DNA of 7,827 bases from Candidatus Muproteobacteria bacterium (GCA_023266455.1 JAHFQD010000077.1:1-7827); one strand, 5' to 3'; numbered from the stretch's first letter, positions 1 through 7,167 are shown. The notes: generated from the letters alone by a model not told the origin. Numbers and translations: made by a program.

Positions 1-55
1 GCGCCAGCATTCCCAACGTGATAAGAACGACAACTGGATCCGAACCGCCTAACAT
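1..55 (-). CDS. sctR: SctR, T3SS export gate protein (5' end only, runs off the window)
   Basis: Only the first 18 codons are present, reading MLGGSDPVVVLITLGMLA. The peptide starts with a short polar stretch containing Ser-Asp-Pro and then goes straight into a hydrophobic helix, as in the N-terminus of the SctR/FliP family. The ATG at 55 is preceded by AAAGGGG with six bases between the G-run and the start. The gene begins 27 nt after the sctQ stop, and sctQ-sctR is the usual order in Ysc, Hrp and SPI-2 type systems. SctR, with SctS and SctT, forms the helical export gate in the inner membrane through which unfolded substrates pass. The identification rests on position and this short N-terminus; the rest of the gene lies outside the window. 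Confidence 0.8.
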   Translation of the reverse strand, partial: MLGGSDPVVVLITLGMLA

Positions 56-82
56 TGAAAACCCCTTTGCTGGTTCGCCATC

Positions 83-331
83 TTATGCAACGGCATCGCG
101 TTCGCCGTGAATCTTCGTCACGCGCACACCGAGTCGCTTGCCGATGACGATCAATTGTCCTTCAGCGATCAACGTACCCGCCACACGCATCTTCACGGAA
201 GCATGCGCGATATCTTGCGGCAACTCGAATATGTATCCCCCCTGGATCTTCTCCAACGATTGCAGCGGCACAGTGACGTCGCCGAGATCGAAAGTGATGG
301 GGATTTCTAAGGTGCCTGATTCTCGACTCAT
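83..331 (-). CDS. SctQ-C, predicted internally initiated C-terminal product of sctQ (82 aa)
   Basis: Met287 of SctQ is an ATG at 331 preceded by CCGGAGATTACACC, that is a GGAG with eight bases to the start. The product would be 82 aa and would hold just the second SPOA domain plus a short leader. In several injectisomes (YscQ-C, Spa33-C, SsaQ-S) a short SctQ product of this size is made from an internal start and binds full-length SctQ in the sorting platform. The position just before the SPOA domain and the site strength match that pattern. The protein product itself is an inference. Confidence 0.65.
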   Translation of the reverse strand: MSRESGTLEIPITFDLGDVTVPLQSLEKIQGGYIFELPQDIAHASVKMRVAGTLIAEGQLIVIGKRLGVRVTKIHGERDAVA

Positions 332-1189
332 GGTGTAATCTCCGGCAGTTTTAGGCTCGATGACGCGCGCGCGGCCGATAATCTCGGCGTTGCGTCGCGC
401 ATCGCCGCTAGCGGCTTCAATGACTTGCAAAGTGGTGTGTTTAAGCCGGCATGTCCATTGCGGTCCGCCACGCGGCGCCGATAACAGCACCGATACGCCA
501 CCGCGAGTATGACCAGCGCTTTCAATCCAAGCGACGTCGCCGATCGCCACATCTCGCAACGTTCTCAAATCTAAATTCGTACGACCGAGAACCAGCATCA
601 AGACAACGGGAATATCGACCCGTTTCTCGGACACTTTTTCAGAACGAGGGAGGTTTGCGTGCAACCAGGTCAAGGTTTCTGGTGATTCGACCGACAGCAT
701 GCCGCGCGACACCGCGCCCTTCGGGCGCCGCAACATCCATCCGATAGCGCAATCCCACCGTGGCAAACTCTCTGCGCCCCAATGAATAGCGCGTACGTCG
801 GCGGCGTCGGACAACGAGGACGGTAGCGCCGCCAAAAAGTGCGCGACGATGCGTTGCAGTACTAAATCACGCGTTGCTGACGGTACATGCGCGAACGGCT
901 CGCCGACCAGCAACGGATCGATGGCAGCAAAACCGTCGAGTGCGATTAATACGCGGTTAGAACCGAAATTAAGCTCGATACCAACTTCCAATTCAGAGAA
1001 CGGTGGCTCGCTCCAACTCAGCTCGAACCTACCGGCGCCCGCGGTGAAACGCACGGGAGCACCGCGTTCGATGAGCCAAACGTTGAGCGCGTCACGTGTT
1101 TTAGGTTCCACCTGACGTAAATACGCTGCAATTGGCTCTGGAACCGTTGTTGCTCCCTTATGCAAGGTAATTGACCCATCTTTGCCCAC
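83..1189 (-). CDS. sctQ: SctQ, C-ring / sorting-platform protein with two SPOA domains
   Basis: This 368-aa protein fits the SctQ (YscQ/HrcQ/FliN-like) family. The N-terminal part, about residues 1-185, is poorly conserved, as is normal. A first SPOA-like domain spans about 190-255, starting VDIPVVLMLVLG. A second, clearer SPOA domain spans about 293-360 and contains LEIPITFDLG, then LPQDIAHASVKMRVAG, then GQLIVIGKRLGVRV. SctQ forms the cytoplasmic pods that connect SctK and SctL and receive chaperone-effector complexes. The start is a GTG at 1189 with only a weak upstream GAGA; no in-frame ATG is available nearby. It lies 21 nt after the sctP stop and in the same reading frame as sctP. An internal ATG at 331 with a good ribosome site probably yields a separate C-terminal product (see separate entry). 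Confidence 0.93.
   Translation of the reverse strand: MGKDGSITLHKGATTVPEPIAAYLRQVEPKTRDALNVWLIERGAPVRFTAGAGRFELSWSEPPFSELEVGIELNFGSNRVLIALDGFAAIDPLLVGEPFAHVPSATRDLVLQRIVAHFLAALPSSLSDAADVRAIHWGAESLPRWDCAIGWMLRRPKGAVSRGMLSVESPETLTWLHANLPRSEKVSEKRVDIPVVLMLVLGRTNLDLRTLRDVAIGDVAWIESAGHTRGGVSVLLSAPRGGPQWTCRLKHTTLQVIEAASGDARRNAEIIGRARVIEPKTAGDYTMSRESGTLEIPITFDLGDVTVPLQSLEKIQGGYIFELPQDIAHASVKMRVAGTLIAEGQLIVIGKRLGVRVTKIHGERDAVA
340..343 (-). promoter_or_regulatory. Internal Shine-Dalgarno site inside sctQ
   Basis: GGAG on the minus strand, eight bases before the ATG at 331. It is stronger than the site in front of the full-length sctQ GTG start, which has only GAGA. This is the sequence basis for predicting the SctQ-C product. 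Confidence 0.6.
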
Positions 1190-1210
1190 AAAATTTCTCG
1201 CTGTCTTGCG

Positions 1211-1969
1211 TTAGGCGTTATCTGAATCGCTTTGTCCGTCTCGTTGAATCACTTCGACCGAAACGTTCAAGTTGGTGGATTTCTTCAGCACATCTTGCAG
1301 CGCATCACGTTGCAAGGACATGGTTCGAAAAGCGGTTTCGTTCGTCGCGTGGAGTCGAACATACATAAAGGCGCCGTCTCGCACAAATTCGACGGCCGCG
1401 CCCGGCAACGCGCTATCCAAGGCCATGTACATGCGCGATTTTCCGGCCACATCGCCGGAAGATACGTAAACGTCGGAACATAACTTCTGCAACAGCTGCG
1501 ACAACTCGTCGCTCTGCGGCGTATGTGCTTCGGCTTCCGCAGGCGCATGCGTCGACGCACCGGAATACGTGTTCTGTAACATTTGCGAAGACGCCGGTAA
1601 CACATCCGGCGAATTAGTTTGGCGATCGCGCTGACCGTTTAACTGATTTTCCGAATTGGAGTCCGCAGACGACGCACTAACGACCTGATCCGGCGAGACG
1701 CGCGACATCATCAGATCACGGGCATAGGTAAAATCCGGAGTAAACGAAGATTTCGCGTTGCCCGTCGTGGTCGACGTCTTGTTGTTATCGGAAACGCTTG
1801 TACTCCCCGGCTTCTGCGTCTGATCTTTCGGTGCCGCTTTCATCAAGCCATTGAATTTTGCCTTGCTCGCGTTATTCACCGGCGACGTCTCTTCTTTGCG
1901 ATTCGTCGCATCGGTCGACGCGTTTTTATCGGCGACAGTGTCTGGTTTTGAAGAAAATGATTTCTGCAT
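1211..1969 (-). CDS. sctP: SctP, needle-length control and substrate-specificity switch protein
   Basis: A 252-aa protein with the SctP (YscP/HpaP/FliK-like) architecture. Residues 1-150 are hydrophilic and low in complexity, rich in Ser, Thr, Asn, Lys and Gln, and likely disordered. A short SKAKFNGLM segment near 35-43 resembles the conserved RFxxLM-type motif of the HpaP group. The folded C-terminal part, about 155-245, alternates hydrophobic residues (ALPGAAVEFVRDGAFMYVRL, then LQRDALQDVLKKSTNLNVSV), as expected for the substrate-switch (T3S4) domain that contacts SctU. SctP measures needle length during secretion and then triggers the change from needle subunits to later substrates. Its place between sctO and sctQ is the standard one and is the main support, since primary sequence in this family is poorly conserved. 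The ATG at 1969 has GGGTGA just upstream, 42 nt after the sctO stop. Confidence 0.82.
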   Translation of the reverse strand: MQKSFSSKPDTVADKNASTDATNRKEETSPVNNASKAKFNGLMKAAPKDQTQKPGSTSVSDNNKTSTTTGNAKSSFTPDFTYARDLMMSRVSPDQVVSASSADSNSENQLNGQRDRQTNSPDVLPASSQMLQNTYSGASTHAPAEAEAHTPQSDELSQLLQKLCSDVYVSSGDVAGKSRMYMALDSALPGAAVEFVRDGAFMYVRLHATNETAFRTMSLQRDALQDVLKKSTNLNVSVEVIQRDGQSDSDNA

Positions 1970-2011
1970 AATTCACCCGATTTTATTTGCGGTCCTCTTA
2001 AATATGTCGCT

Positions 2012-2494
2012 TTAGCTAGACCGTCGTGACCACGTGTTGGAATTTAGATCGTCCGCCGCATCCGATTCGATTGCGTTTTCTAAACGGATACGGTCTCTCC
2101 GTTCCGTCTTATGGATTTCCTTTTTTAAAGCTTCGACACCCATCTGCGCTTTCAATACTTCGGCGCGCGCGGCATCGACTTGTTTTTGAATCTCATCGCG
2201 CTGCTCTTCGACCTTGGTCTTCGCCTCGGCGATATCGGTCTCAAGCGCGGTAAGTTTAACGTGATGCATGTTGTATTCTTGACCGCGGCGCAATACGCCG
2301 TCGTCGCTCATCCATTGTTGCCATTGTTTTTCCCACACCGAGCGCTGTTCCTTTAGGCCACCCAATTCCTTATTCAGCTGATCCAATTCCTTTTGGACAT
2401 CCGCCAGCGTTTTCATCGGCTTCCAGAGTTCGTCTTGCGCCACACGCATACGCGCTTCACGTACGATAAGTAGTTTTTTCAGATTTTCGATCAT
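2012..2494 (-). CDS. sctO: SctO, coiled-coil stalk protein of the T3SS ATPase
   Basis: A 160-aa, highly charged, almost wholly helical protein of the YscO/FliJ/HrpB7 class. Long heptad-like stretches at about 28-60 and 78-130 predict a two-helix coiled-coil hairpin; Glu, Lys, Gln and Ala dominate. SctO acts like the gamma subunit of the F-ATPase: it inserts in the SctN hexamer and reaches toward SctV. The ATG at 2494 overlaps the sctN stop as ATGA, a four-base overlap typical of translational coupling, which makes this start secure. The final 20 residues are a polar, probably disordered tail rich in Asp, Asn, Ser and Arg. Length matches the family (about 150-160 aa). Confidence 0.9.
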   Translation of the reverse strand: MIENLKKLLIVREARMRVAQDELWKPMKTLADVQKELDQLNKELGGLKEQRSVWEKQWQQWMSDDGVLRRGQEYNMHHVKLTALETDIAEAKTKVEEQRDEIQKQVDAARAEVLKAQMGVEALKKEIHKTERRDRIRLENAIESDAADDLNSNTWSRRSS

Positions 2495-3828
2495 GAGTTC
2501 ACCACGCTTTGTAGTTGCGCTACCGTTAGCTCATAAGGGGAAGGTTCCGTTACTTCCTGACGCAGAAAGGATTGAATAGCGTCGCGGCAACGCATGGCTT
2601 TATCGGCGCGCGCGTCCGTGCCCGGTTTGTATTCGCCGATTTGAATCAAAGTTTCGATAGATTTGTATTTGGCGATTAGTTCGCAAATCTCGCTCGCCAC
2701 CTGACGTTGCTTACTATTTACCACGTTCGTCATGACGCGGCTGCGACTCAGCATCACGTCAATCGCCGGGTAATGCCCAGACGAAGCGAGTTCGGGCGAA
2801 AGCACAATATGGCCGTCTAGAATCGAACGCACTTCCTCACCCATCGGATCGCCGCTTTCGTCATCGTCGACCAATACCGTATAAAACGCGGTGATCGAAC
2901 CGTGTTCACTTTGACCAGCACGCTCGAACAAACGCGGTAACGCGGTAAATACTGAAGGTGGATAACCACGACGTGTCGGCGGCTCACCGGCGGCAAGGCC
3001 TATCTCGCGCAATGCGCGCGCGTAGCGCGTCACGGAATCGACGAGCAACAACACGGATTTACCTTGGTCGCGGAAATATTCCGCGATCGCCGTCGCGGTA
3101 TTAGGCGCTTTAGCGCGTTCCACGGCGGGACGATCGGAAGTCACAACGACGCAAACGGTTTGATTACGACGCTCAGGCGGCATGACAGCATGTAAGAATT
3201 CGCCCACTTCACGACCGCGTTCGCCGATCAGCCCCACCACCGTTACATCGGCCATCGTGCCGCGGGCGATCATAGCCATCAAACTACTTTTACCCGTACC
3301 CGCCGAGGCAAAAATACCCACACGCTGCCCTTCACCGCAGGTTAATAATCCATCGATAGCGCGCACGCCGGTCTGTAGAACGCGTGCCACACGCTTACGT
3401 GAAAGTGGATCTGGCGCCGGCGCCCGTAACGGATATTCGATCAGCGAATTAACCGGCCCTTCGTGGTCCATCGGTTCGCCGAATCCATTGAGTACTCTGC
3501 CTAATACCGCTTCACCAACCTTAATCGAAGGAGGTTTGCCGATATTGACGACTTCGGTTTGCGCCGAGATGCCTTCTAACTCTCCGTAAGGCATCAAAAG
3601 AACCGTTTGACGCGCCACGCCAACAACTTCCGCGCGCATACGCCAATTTCCATTCGGGCTACGCAATTCGCAGAGGTCGCCCACGCGTGCCTCGACACCG
3701 GTCACTTTAATCAACGTGCCGACTGCTTCCAGCACACGACCACGGGTTTCGATCGGCGCAACGCTTTCAAGCGCGTTATCCAACGCGTCCGCGAGGTAGT
3801 TAGAAGGCGATTTATTGCGTAGTTTCAT
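2491..3828 (-). CDS. sctN: SctN, T3SS ATPase
   Basis: A 445-aa protein of full family length, in the F/V-type ATPase-like family of T3SS/flagellar ATPases (YscN, HrcN, FliI). It has an N-terminal beta-barrel domain with GRVLEAVGTLIKVTGVEARVG at about 30-50, the Walker A loop ASAGTGKSS at 174-182 with Lys180, the GERGREVGEF catalytic-glutamate segment at 202-211, and the Walker B strand VLLLVDSVTRYA at 259-270 with Asp264. It also has TAFYTVLVDDDESGDPM at 313-329 and the ATP synthase alpha/beta signature PAIDVMLSRS at 354-363. All key residues are present, so it should be active. It forms a hexamer under the export gate, strips chaperones and helps unfold substrates. The ATG at 3828 lies 24 nt after the sctL stop and has only a weak Shine-Dalgarno, so translation may depend on coupling. 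Confidence 0.98.
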   Translation of the reverse strand: MKLRNKSPSNYLADALDNALESVAPIETRGRVLEAVGTLIKVTGVEARVGDLCELRSPNGNWRMRAEVVGVARQTVLLMPYGELEGISAQTEVVNIGKPPSIKVGEAVLGRVLNGFGEPMDHEGPVNSLIEYPLRAPAPDPLSRKRVARVLQTGVRAIDGLLTCGEGQRVGIFASAGTGKSSLMAMIARGTMADVTVVGLIGERGREVGEFLHAVMPPERRNQTVCVVVTSDRPAVERAKAPNTATAIAEYFRDQGKSVLLLVDSVTRYARALREIGLAAGEPPTRRGYPPSVFTALPRLFERAGQSEHGSITAFYTVLVDDDESGDPMGEEVRSILDGHIVLSPELASSGHYPAIDVMLSRSRVMTNVVNSKQRQVASEICELIAKYKSIETLIQIGEYKPGTDARADKAMRCRDAIQSFLRQEVTEPSPYELTVAQLQSVVNS

Positions 3829-3852
3829 ATAGTAAGTATGGACCTAATAAGC

Positions 3853-4500
3853 TCACTTTGTTGGCTCGGTCGAGCCCCGCCGTCTAGCCGCAAAAGCCTT
3901 AATTAAGCCCCATCGCACTGCGGAAAGCTGAGTTTCTATGCTGGCGTCGATTACGCCGAACTCGCTCTCTAAGACGCAGGTTCCCGCCGGTGCTTCGGTA
4001 TCCTTTACTACGTCGATAAATTCGATATCTGGGTATTCTTGGAGAATCGACACCAAAATCTCGTTCGCCACGTCGAATTGCCCCGCCGATACCCGTAAAC
4101 GTACGTTTTTTTCCGCCCGCGCATCGCTTAATACGCGACGAACAATGCTTTCCATTACCTCACGTTCGCCGAATTCACCCAAGATTTGCTGCACGGCATT
4201 CATGACGGTATTGACGATTCGCGCTTCCAAATTAATAAACGCCGAATTGATTTTGGCCGTCGTTTCTATGATGGAAGCGGCAAACTCCTCACGCGCTAAA
4301 CGTATGCCCTCTTGATATCCGGCCTTACGCGCTTCTTCGATCTTCACTTCGATCGTTGTTTGCAATTCCGCCGCATGACGGTTAGCCGCCGCCACGATTT
4401 CGTTGGCTTCCATCAAACGCGTAAAGTGTTCGGCTTTCACAATTTTGCCACTGGCCGCCGCCAGCTTGCCTTTATCCAACGACACCATCATCGTCAACAT
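3853..4500 (-). CDS. sctL: SctL, stator/ATPase regulator of the sorting platform
   Basis: Read from the ATG at 4500 this is a 215-aa protein of the YscL/HrpB5/HrpE/FliH family. The first 75 residues hold a SLDKGKLAAASGKIVKAE-type start and a charged helical region that includes AGYQEG near 60-65, like the GxxxG region of FliH. The C-terminal domain ends in the family's conserved pattern, APAGTCVLESEFGVIDASIE at 170-189 followed by TQL. SctL dimers form the spokes that link SctQ to the SctN hexamer and restrain ATPase activity. I chose 4500 over the longer reading from 4545 because GGAGG sits four bases before it and the extra 15 residues do not look like the family. The start overlaps the sctK stop by seven bases (ATGTTGA). 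Confidence 0.92.
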   Translation of the reverse strand: MLTMMVSLDKGKLAAASGKIVKAEHFTRLMEANEIVAAANRHAAELQTTIEVKIEEARKAGYQEGIRLAREEFAASIIETTAKINSAFINLEARIVNTVMNAVQQILGEFGEREVMESIVRRVLSDARAEKNVRLRVSAGQFDVANEILVSILQEYPDIEFIDVVKDTEAPAGTCVLESEFGVIDASIETQLSAVRWGLIKAFAARRRGSTEPTK

Positions 4501-5288
4501 ACAGCCTCCGGTCCCGGCGACTCCGATCCGAACAACCATGCCCATTCGCTGAATTCGGCCATTATGATGTCGACAAATAATCCGGCCAAACTCGAGCGTT
4601 CTTGCTCGGACAGATGCAAACGCAACTTGGCATGGGACCAGCGTCGAGGAAATTTAAATTGTAAGCGCCCAAAGATACTGGACGATTTAGGTAACGCGGA
4701 TGACAGCAACACGGCGCCGCGCAACATCCAAGCTTCGTTGGTGGGCCATTGATCGCTGACACGATGGATTTTGGACGGTAAGGTCGGCACACGTCCGTTC
4801 CAGCGCAACGCAAAACGATGCGCGTCGACGCTGACGGCTTTTTGCATTGCTTCTACTTCGCCGCCACGCACGATACGTCTCAATCGATCGCGCACCAACA
4901 CGGTGGCCACCCACTTACCCACCATGAGTAATGTGCGAGAATCTATCAAGGCCAAACGCTTGGCGTGATCGACAAAATCGAAGTCGAATTTTTTTTCCAA
5001 TGCGCGCTTACGCAACAGTGCATCCGAAAAACGACGCACCCAAAATGCGGACGACGGCGGCACTGCGCGCCATCCTTCGGCTAGGCGTAAATCGCCCTTG
5101 TAAACAAGCCAACTCGGATGTGCGTAAAGCGCTGGAAATAAATTAAATGTGAGCTGTAAATCGAAGAACGGATCCCCGACGATTGCGGGACCGGATTCGG
5201 CTACCTCGGGGCCAGGTTCGCCTGTTTCCAAGATTGTGGCTTCATCGGGCACGCCGACCGCCTGTTCCAGCTTCGACATTGCCAGCAT
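4494..5288 (-). CDS. sctK: SctK, sorting-platform adaptor
   Basis: A 264-aa protein that fits SctK (YscK/HrpB4-like). The clearest mark is FNLFPALYAHPSWL at about 48-61, matching the family's FNLxPxxYxHPSW-type motif. There is no signal peptide or membrane helix; it is rich in Trp and Arg and should be cytoplasmic. SctK caps each sorting-platform pod and docks it to the cytoplasmic domains of the inner-membrane ring protein SctD. The first 35 residues are acidic, Pro/Gly-rich and probably disordered, making the protein somewhat longer than YscK. The ATG at 5288 has GAGG nine bases upstream and overlaps the sctJ end by 47 nt; the next in-frame ATG, at 5279, is possible but farther from that site. 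The J-K-L setting strongly supports the call. Confidence 0.85.
   Translation of the reverse strand: MLAMSKLEQAVGVPDEATILETGEPGPEVAESGPAIVGDPFFDLQLTFNLFPALYAHPSWLVYKGDLRLAEGWRAVPPSSAFWVRRFSDALLRKRALEKKFDFDFVDHAKRLALIDSRTLLMVGKWVATVLVRDRLRRIVRGGEVEAMQKAVSVDAHRFALRWNGRVPTLPSKIHRVSDQWPTNEAWMLRGAVLLSSALPKSSSIFGRLQFKFPRRWSHAKLRLHLSEQERSSLAGLFVDIIMAEFSEWAWLFGSESPGPEAVC
4505..4509 (-). promoter_or_regulatory. Shine-Dalgarno site that decides the sctL start
   Basis: GGAGG on the minus strand, four bases before the ATG at 4500 and inside the last codons of sctK. It supports the 4500 start over the in-frame codon at 4545 and suggests K-L translational coupling. Confidence 0.6.
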
Positions 5289-6072
5289 TTTGGACGACCT
5301 CAGAACCTCGGCGGCGACCTTTTACAAGACCACCGACGATTTCATGGATACGCGCAGCGTGCAGTAGCAATACCAGTAATAAGGCAACAAACACCCATGG
5401 AAGTCCCAGCACTATCCAAAGCCTCGTTAAACTGGATGGCGCGACCAAAGCACCGAAGAACCGCGTCACGGGAACCTGTTCGGGAGATGCCAAGGTAGAC
5501 CGAGCCGGGAATAACGTAACCGCCACATTGTCGCCGTTAAGACCTTCGATACCACGCACGACGAGATCTTTAATCGCCGGCACTACAACCTGCATATTCA
5601 TATCCGCGCGATGCTTTAAAAACACCGACGCTGACGCCGGTTTAACACCGGTAGAGAACGGATCGTTTGCAGGAACGACGATATGCACGCGCGCGACTAA
5701 GACGCCGTCTATTTGAGACAAGGTCTTTGCGAGTTCTTGCTGCAATCCATAGATGTACCGCACGCGCTCCTCGGTGGGCGAGGATATCAATCCATTGCGT
5801 GCGAAAATTTCCCCAAGATTGGTGTAATGCTCAGACGGCTGTGCGCCGGAGCGTAGCAGTTCTACTGCGGTGGCAATTTGAGATTCCTGCACCCAAATAC
5901 TGAACGTCTTTTCATCAACCGTGCGCTTCTCGGCCTCGACGCCACCCTTCATTAGGGTCAGCAGTACGTCGTTGGCTTCCTGTTCGGATAAGCGGTTATA
6001 GAGCGCTTGTTTACAACCCACTAACAGGAGTACTGCCATGATCGTAATACTGATTTGAAAAATCCGCCTCAT
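5242..6072 (-). CDS. sctJ: SctJ, inner-membrane ring lipoprotein
   Basis: A 276-aa protein of the YscJ/HrcJ/FliF family at normal length. It has a lipoprotein signal peptide: positive MRRIF start, hydrophobic core, and lipobox LLVGC with Cys20 as the acylated residue. The periplasmic ring-building domains follow, with LYNRLSEQEANDVLLTLMKG at 24-43, SPTEERVRYIYGLQQELAKT near 98-117, IDGVLVARVHIVVP at 121-134 and ASASVFLKH at 146-154. A transmembrane helix lies at about 217-238. After it comes a basic cytoplasmic tail (KGRRRG and GGRRAR). SctJ forms the inner ring of the basal body around the export gate, inside SctD. The start ATG has a weak GGGAA element upstream. Its last 15 codons overlap the start of sctK. 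Confidence 0.97.
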   Translation of the reverse strand: MRRIFQISITIMAVLLLVGCKQALYNRLSEQEANDVLLTLMKGGVEAEKRTVDEKTFSIWVQESQIATAVELLRSGAQPSEHYTNLGEIFARNGLISSPTEERVRYIYGLQQELAKTLSQIDGVLVARVHIVVPANDPFSTGVKPASASVFLKHRADMNMQVVVPAIKDLVVRGIEGLNGDNVAVTLFPARSTLASPEQVPVTRFFGALVAPSSLTRLWIVLGLPWVFVALLLVLLLHAARIHEIVGGLVKGRRRGSEVVQNAGNVEAGTGGRRAR

Positions 6073-6110
6073 GACAGTATTCCCGAGAAGGTAAGAAGTA
6101 CCTAACTATA

Positions 6111-6135
6111 TAACAACTGTGATGCCTAGTTGTTA
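6111..6135 (-). promoter_or_regulatory. Intergenic hairpin between sctI and sctJ
   Basis: A perfect 8-bp inverted repeat, TAACAACT and AGTTGTTA, separated by nine bases, lies in the 70-nt gap eight bases after the sctI stop. It is AT-rich and is followed in the transcript by UAUAGUUAGG rather than a U-run, so a strong intrinsic terminator is unlikely. It could be an RNA-processing or 3'-end stabilising element that sets rod versus ring expression. Function is inference. Confidence 0.5.
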
Positions 6136-6142
6136 ATGACTC

Positions 6143-6571
6143 TTACTGGGAGCCTTTATGAACCAAGCTCTGAAAACCTTCTCCTGACAGCTTCACGCAT
6201 TCCATCGCGGATTGGAAATGTATGTTGATGTTCTGCAGTTTCTGCACCATGACGGTCAAATCTTTCATTCCAAGATCTTTTTCCATCATGCGGCTCATAA
6301 TATCGCCGCTTTCGGTCATGCGATCAGACAATCCCTGCATCCATTTACGGAAACTATCCATCGCCCCATCGGCGCTGAAAGAGATATCCCACGCTTTATT
6401 GGAAGCCGCCGTCGACACTTGCAGCGTCGACATACCGTCCACACGCTTCATGGCGCTATCGAATTGCAGCGTTGAATCGCGTGACGCGGTTGCTTGCGAT
6501 GCGGATCCAGTTCCTGTCGTATTCGTGGCGTTCTCTACGACAGCAAATGCTACTTGTTCTATCTGTGACAT
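6143..6571 (-). CDS. sctI: SctI, probable inner rod protein
   Basis: A 142-aa protein directly upstream of sctJ, the usual site for the inner rod gene (YscI/HrpB2 class). Residues 1-50 are Ser/Thr/Ala-rich and look disordered, like the secreted N-terminus of such proteins. The C-terminal third forms an amphipathic helix, LGMKDLTVMVQKLQNINIHF (100-119) then QSAMECVKLSGEGFQSLVHKG, in line with the rod family's conserved C-terminal helix that packs in the rod. It is itself a secreted early substrate that joins the export gate to the needle. The start is the ATG at 6571, with GGAGG five bases upstream; a longer reading from a GTG at 6583 would sit on top of that ribosome site. Sequence conservation in the family is low, so position carries much of the call. 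Confidence 0.75.
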   Translation of the reverse strand: MSQIEQVAFAVVENATNTTGTGSASQATASRDSTLQFDSAMKRVDGMSTLQVSTAASNKAWDISFSADGAMDSFRKWMQGLSDRMTESGDIMSRMMEKDLGMKDLTVMVQKLQNINIHFQSAMECVKLSGEGFQSLVHKGSQ

Positions 6572-6576
6572 CGTTA

Positions 6577-6581
6577 CCTCC
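6577..6581 (-). promoter_or_regulatory. Strong Shine-Dalgarno site for sctI
   Basis: GGAGG on the minus strand with an ideal five-base spacer (TAACG) to the ATG at 6571. It rules out the GTG at 6583 as the real start and fits high expression of the rod subunit. Confidence 0.7.
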
Positions 6582-6610
6582 ACCTATTCATTTAGCCGAG
6601 TCGTTTACCG

Positions 6611-7123
6611 TTACGGACGAATGTTACGGTGACGAAAGACTTCTAACGATTCTGATGCATTCGCTACCGGTGCAGCTTCTTGCTTGGTTTCCTTTGCCTG
6701 TTCTTTCGGTGCATCAGGCATGCATAACCGAGCGATATGCATGGCATCCTGGTTTTTTCCATTCGCCAATACTTGTTTGAACAACTCTTCCGCTTCCGGT
6801 TGACGTAGCTCCGCTAATACCAAACCCAATACCGCTTTCGCCATGTCATTTTCGGGAAACTCGGCGACAACTTTACGCATATTTTCCGCCGCCACAGACG
6901 CCATTCCTTTCATCGATTGAACAATCGCCAATCCTATGTGTGCGCCGGCGCTGGACGGCTTCAACTTCACGAGGCAGGAATAAATCTGCTCCGCTTCTTC
7001 CAACAAACCACACTCACAGGCAAGGCAGCCAGCCTCTCCCAGGCGCTCAAGTAATATCGCTTCCGCTGATCCGGCTTGCGACGTACTTGATGGCACATTA
7101 CTTCCTAATTCCCGTTCTGACAT
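6611..7123 (-). CDS. sctG: SctG-like TPR chaperone (YscG/HrpB1 class)
   Basis: A 170-aa protein with about three tetratricopeptide-like helical pairs: residues 25-58 (LLEEAEQIYSCLVKLKPSSA), 59-92 (AHIGLAIVQ to EFPEND) and 94-125 (AKAVLGLVLAEL to FKQVLANG). No signal peptide or membrane segment. In Ysc systems SctG with SctE holds the needle subunit SctF in monomeric form in the cytoplasm; in Hrp2 systems the equivalent slot before the rod gene is HrpB1. The size is closer to HrpB1 than to the roughly 115-aa YscG. Residues 138-170 are a charged, Lys/Glu/Ala-rich extension outside the TPR fold. The ATG at 7123 has GAGG five bases upstream and sits 44 nt after the 62-aa gene, 39 nt before sctI. 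Confidence 0.75.
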   Translation of the reverse strand: MSERELGSNVPSSTSQAGSAEAILLERLGEAGCLACECGLLEEAEQIYSCLVKLKPSSAGAHIGLAIVQSMKGMASVAAENMRKVVAEFPENDMAKAVLGLVLAELRQPEAEELFKQVLANGKNQDAMHIARLCMPDAPKEQAKETKQEAAPVANASESLEVFRHRNIRP

Positions 7124-7167
7124 GGCTGCCTCGCCTATTTAATACAACTTGCAATTACCAGTTAAAC

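Noticed and set aside
3182..3822. Plus-strand open frames opposite sctN
   Set aside because: They are antisense to the conserved ATPase coding sequence, have no ribosome sites and resemble no protein; they are composition shadows.
4501..4545. Longer sctL reading starting at 4545
   Set aside because: The extra 15 residues (Gly/Val-rich) do not resemble the SctL family, and GGAGG sits just before the ATG at 4500, which also overlaps the sctK stop as ATGTTGA.
5183..5716. 177-codon plus-strand open frame opposite sctJ/sctK
   Set aside because: Low-complexity Thr/Pro/Arg-rich product, antisense to two well-supported genes.
6572..6583. Longer sctI reading from the GTG at 6583
   Set aside because: That start lies on the strong GGAGG site that is correctly spaced for the ATG at 6571.
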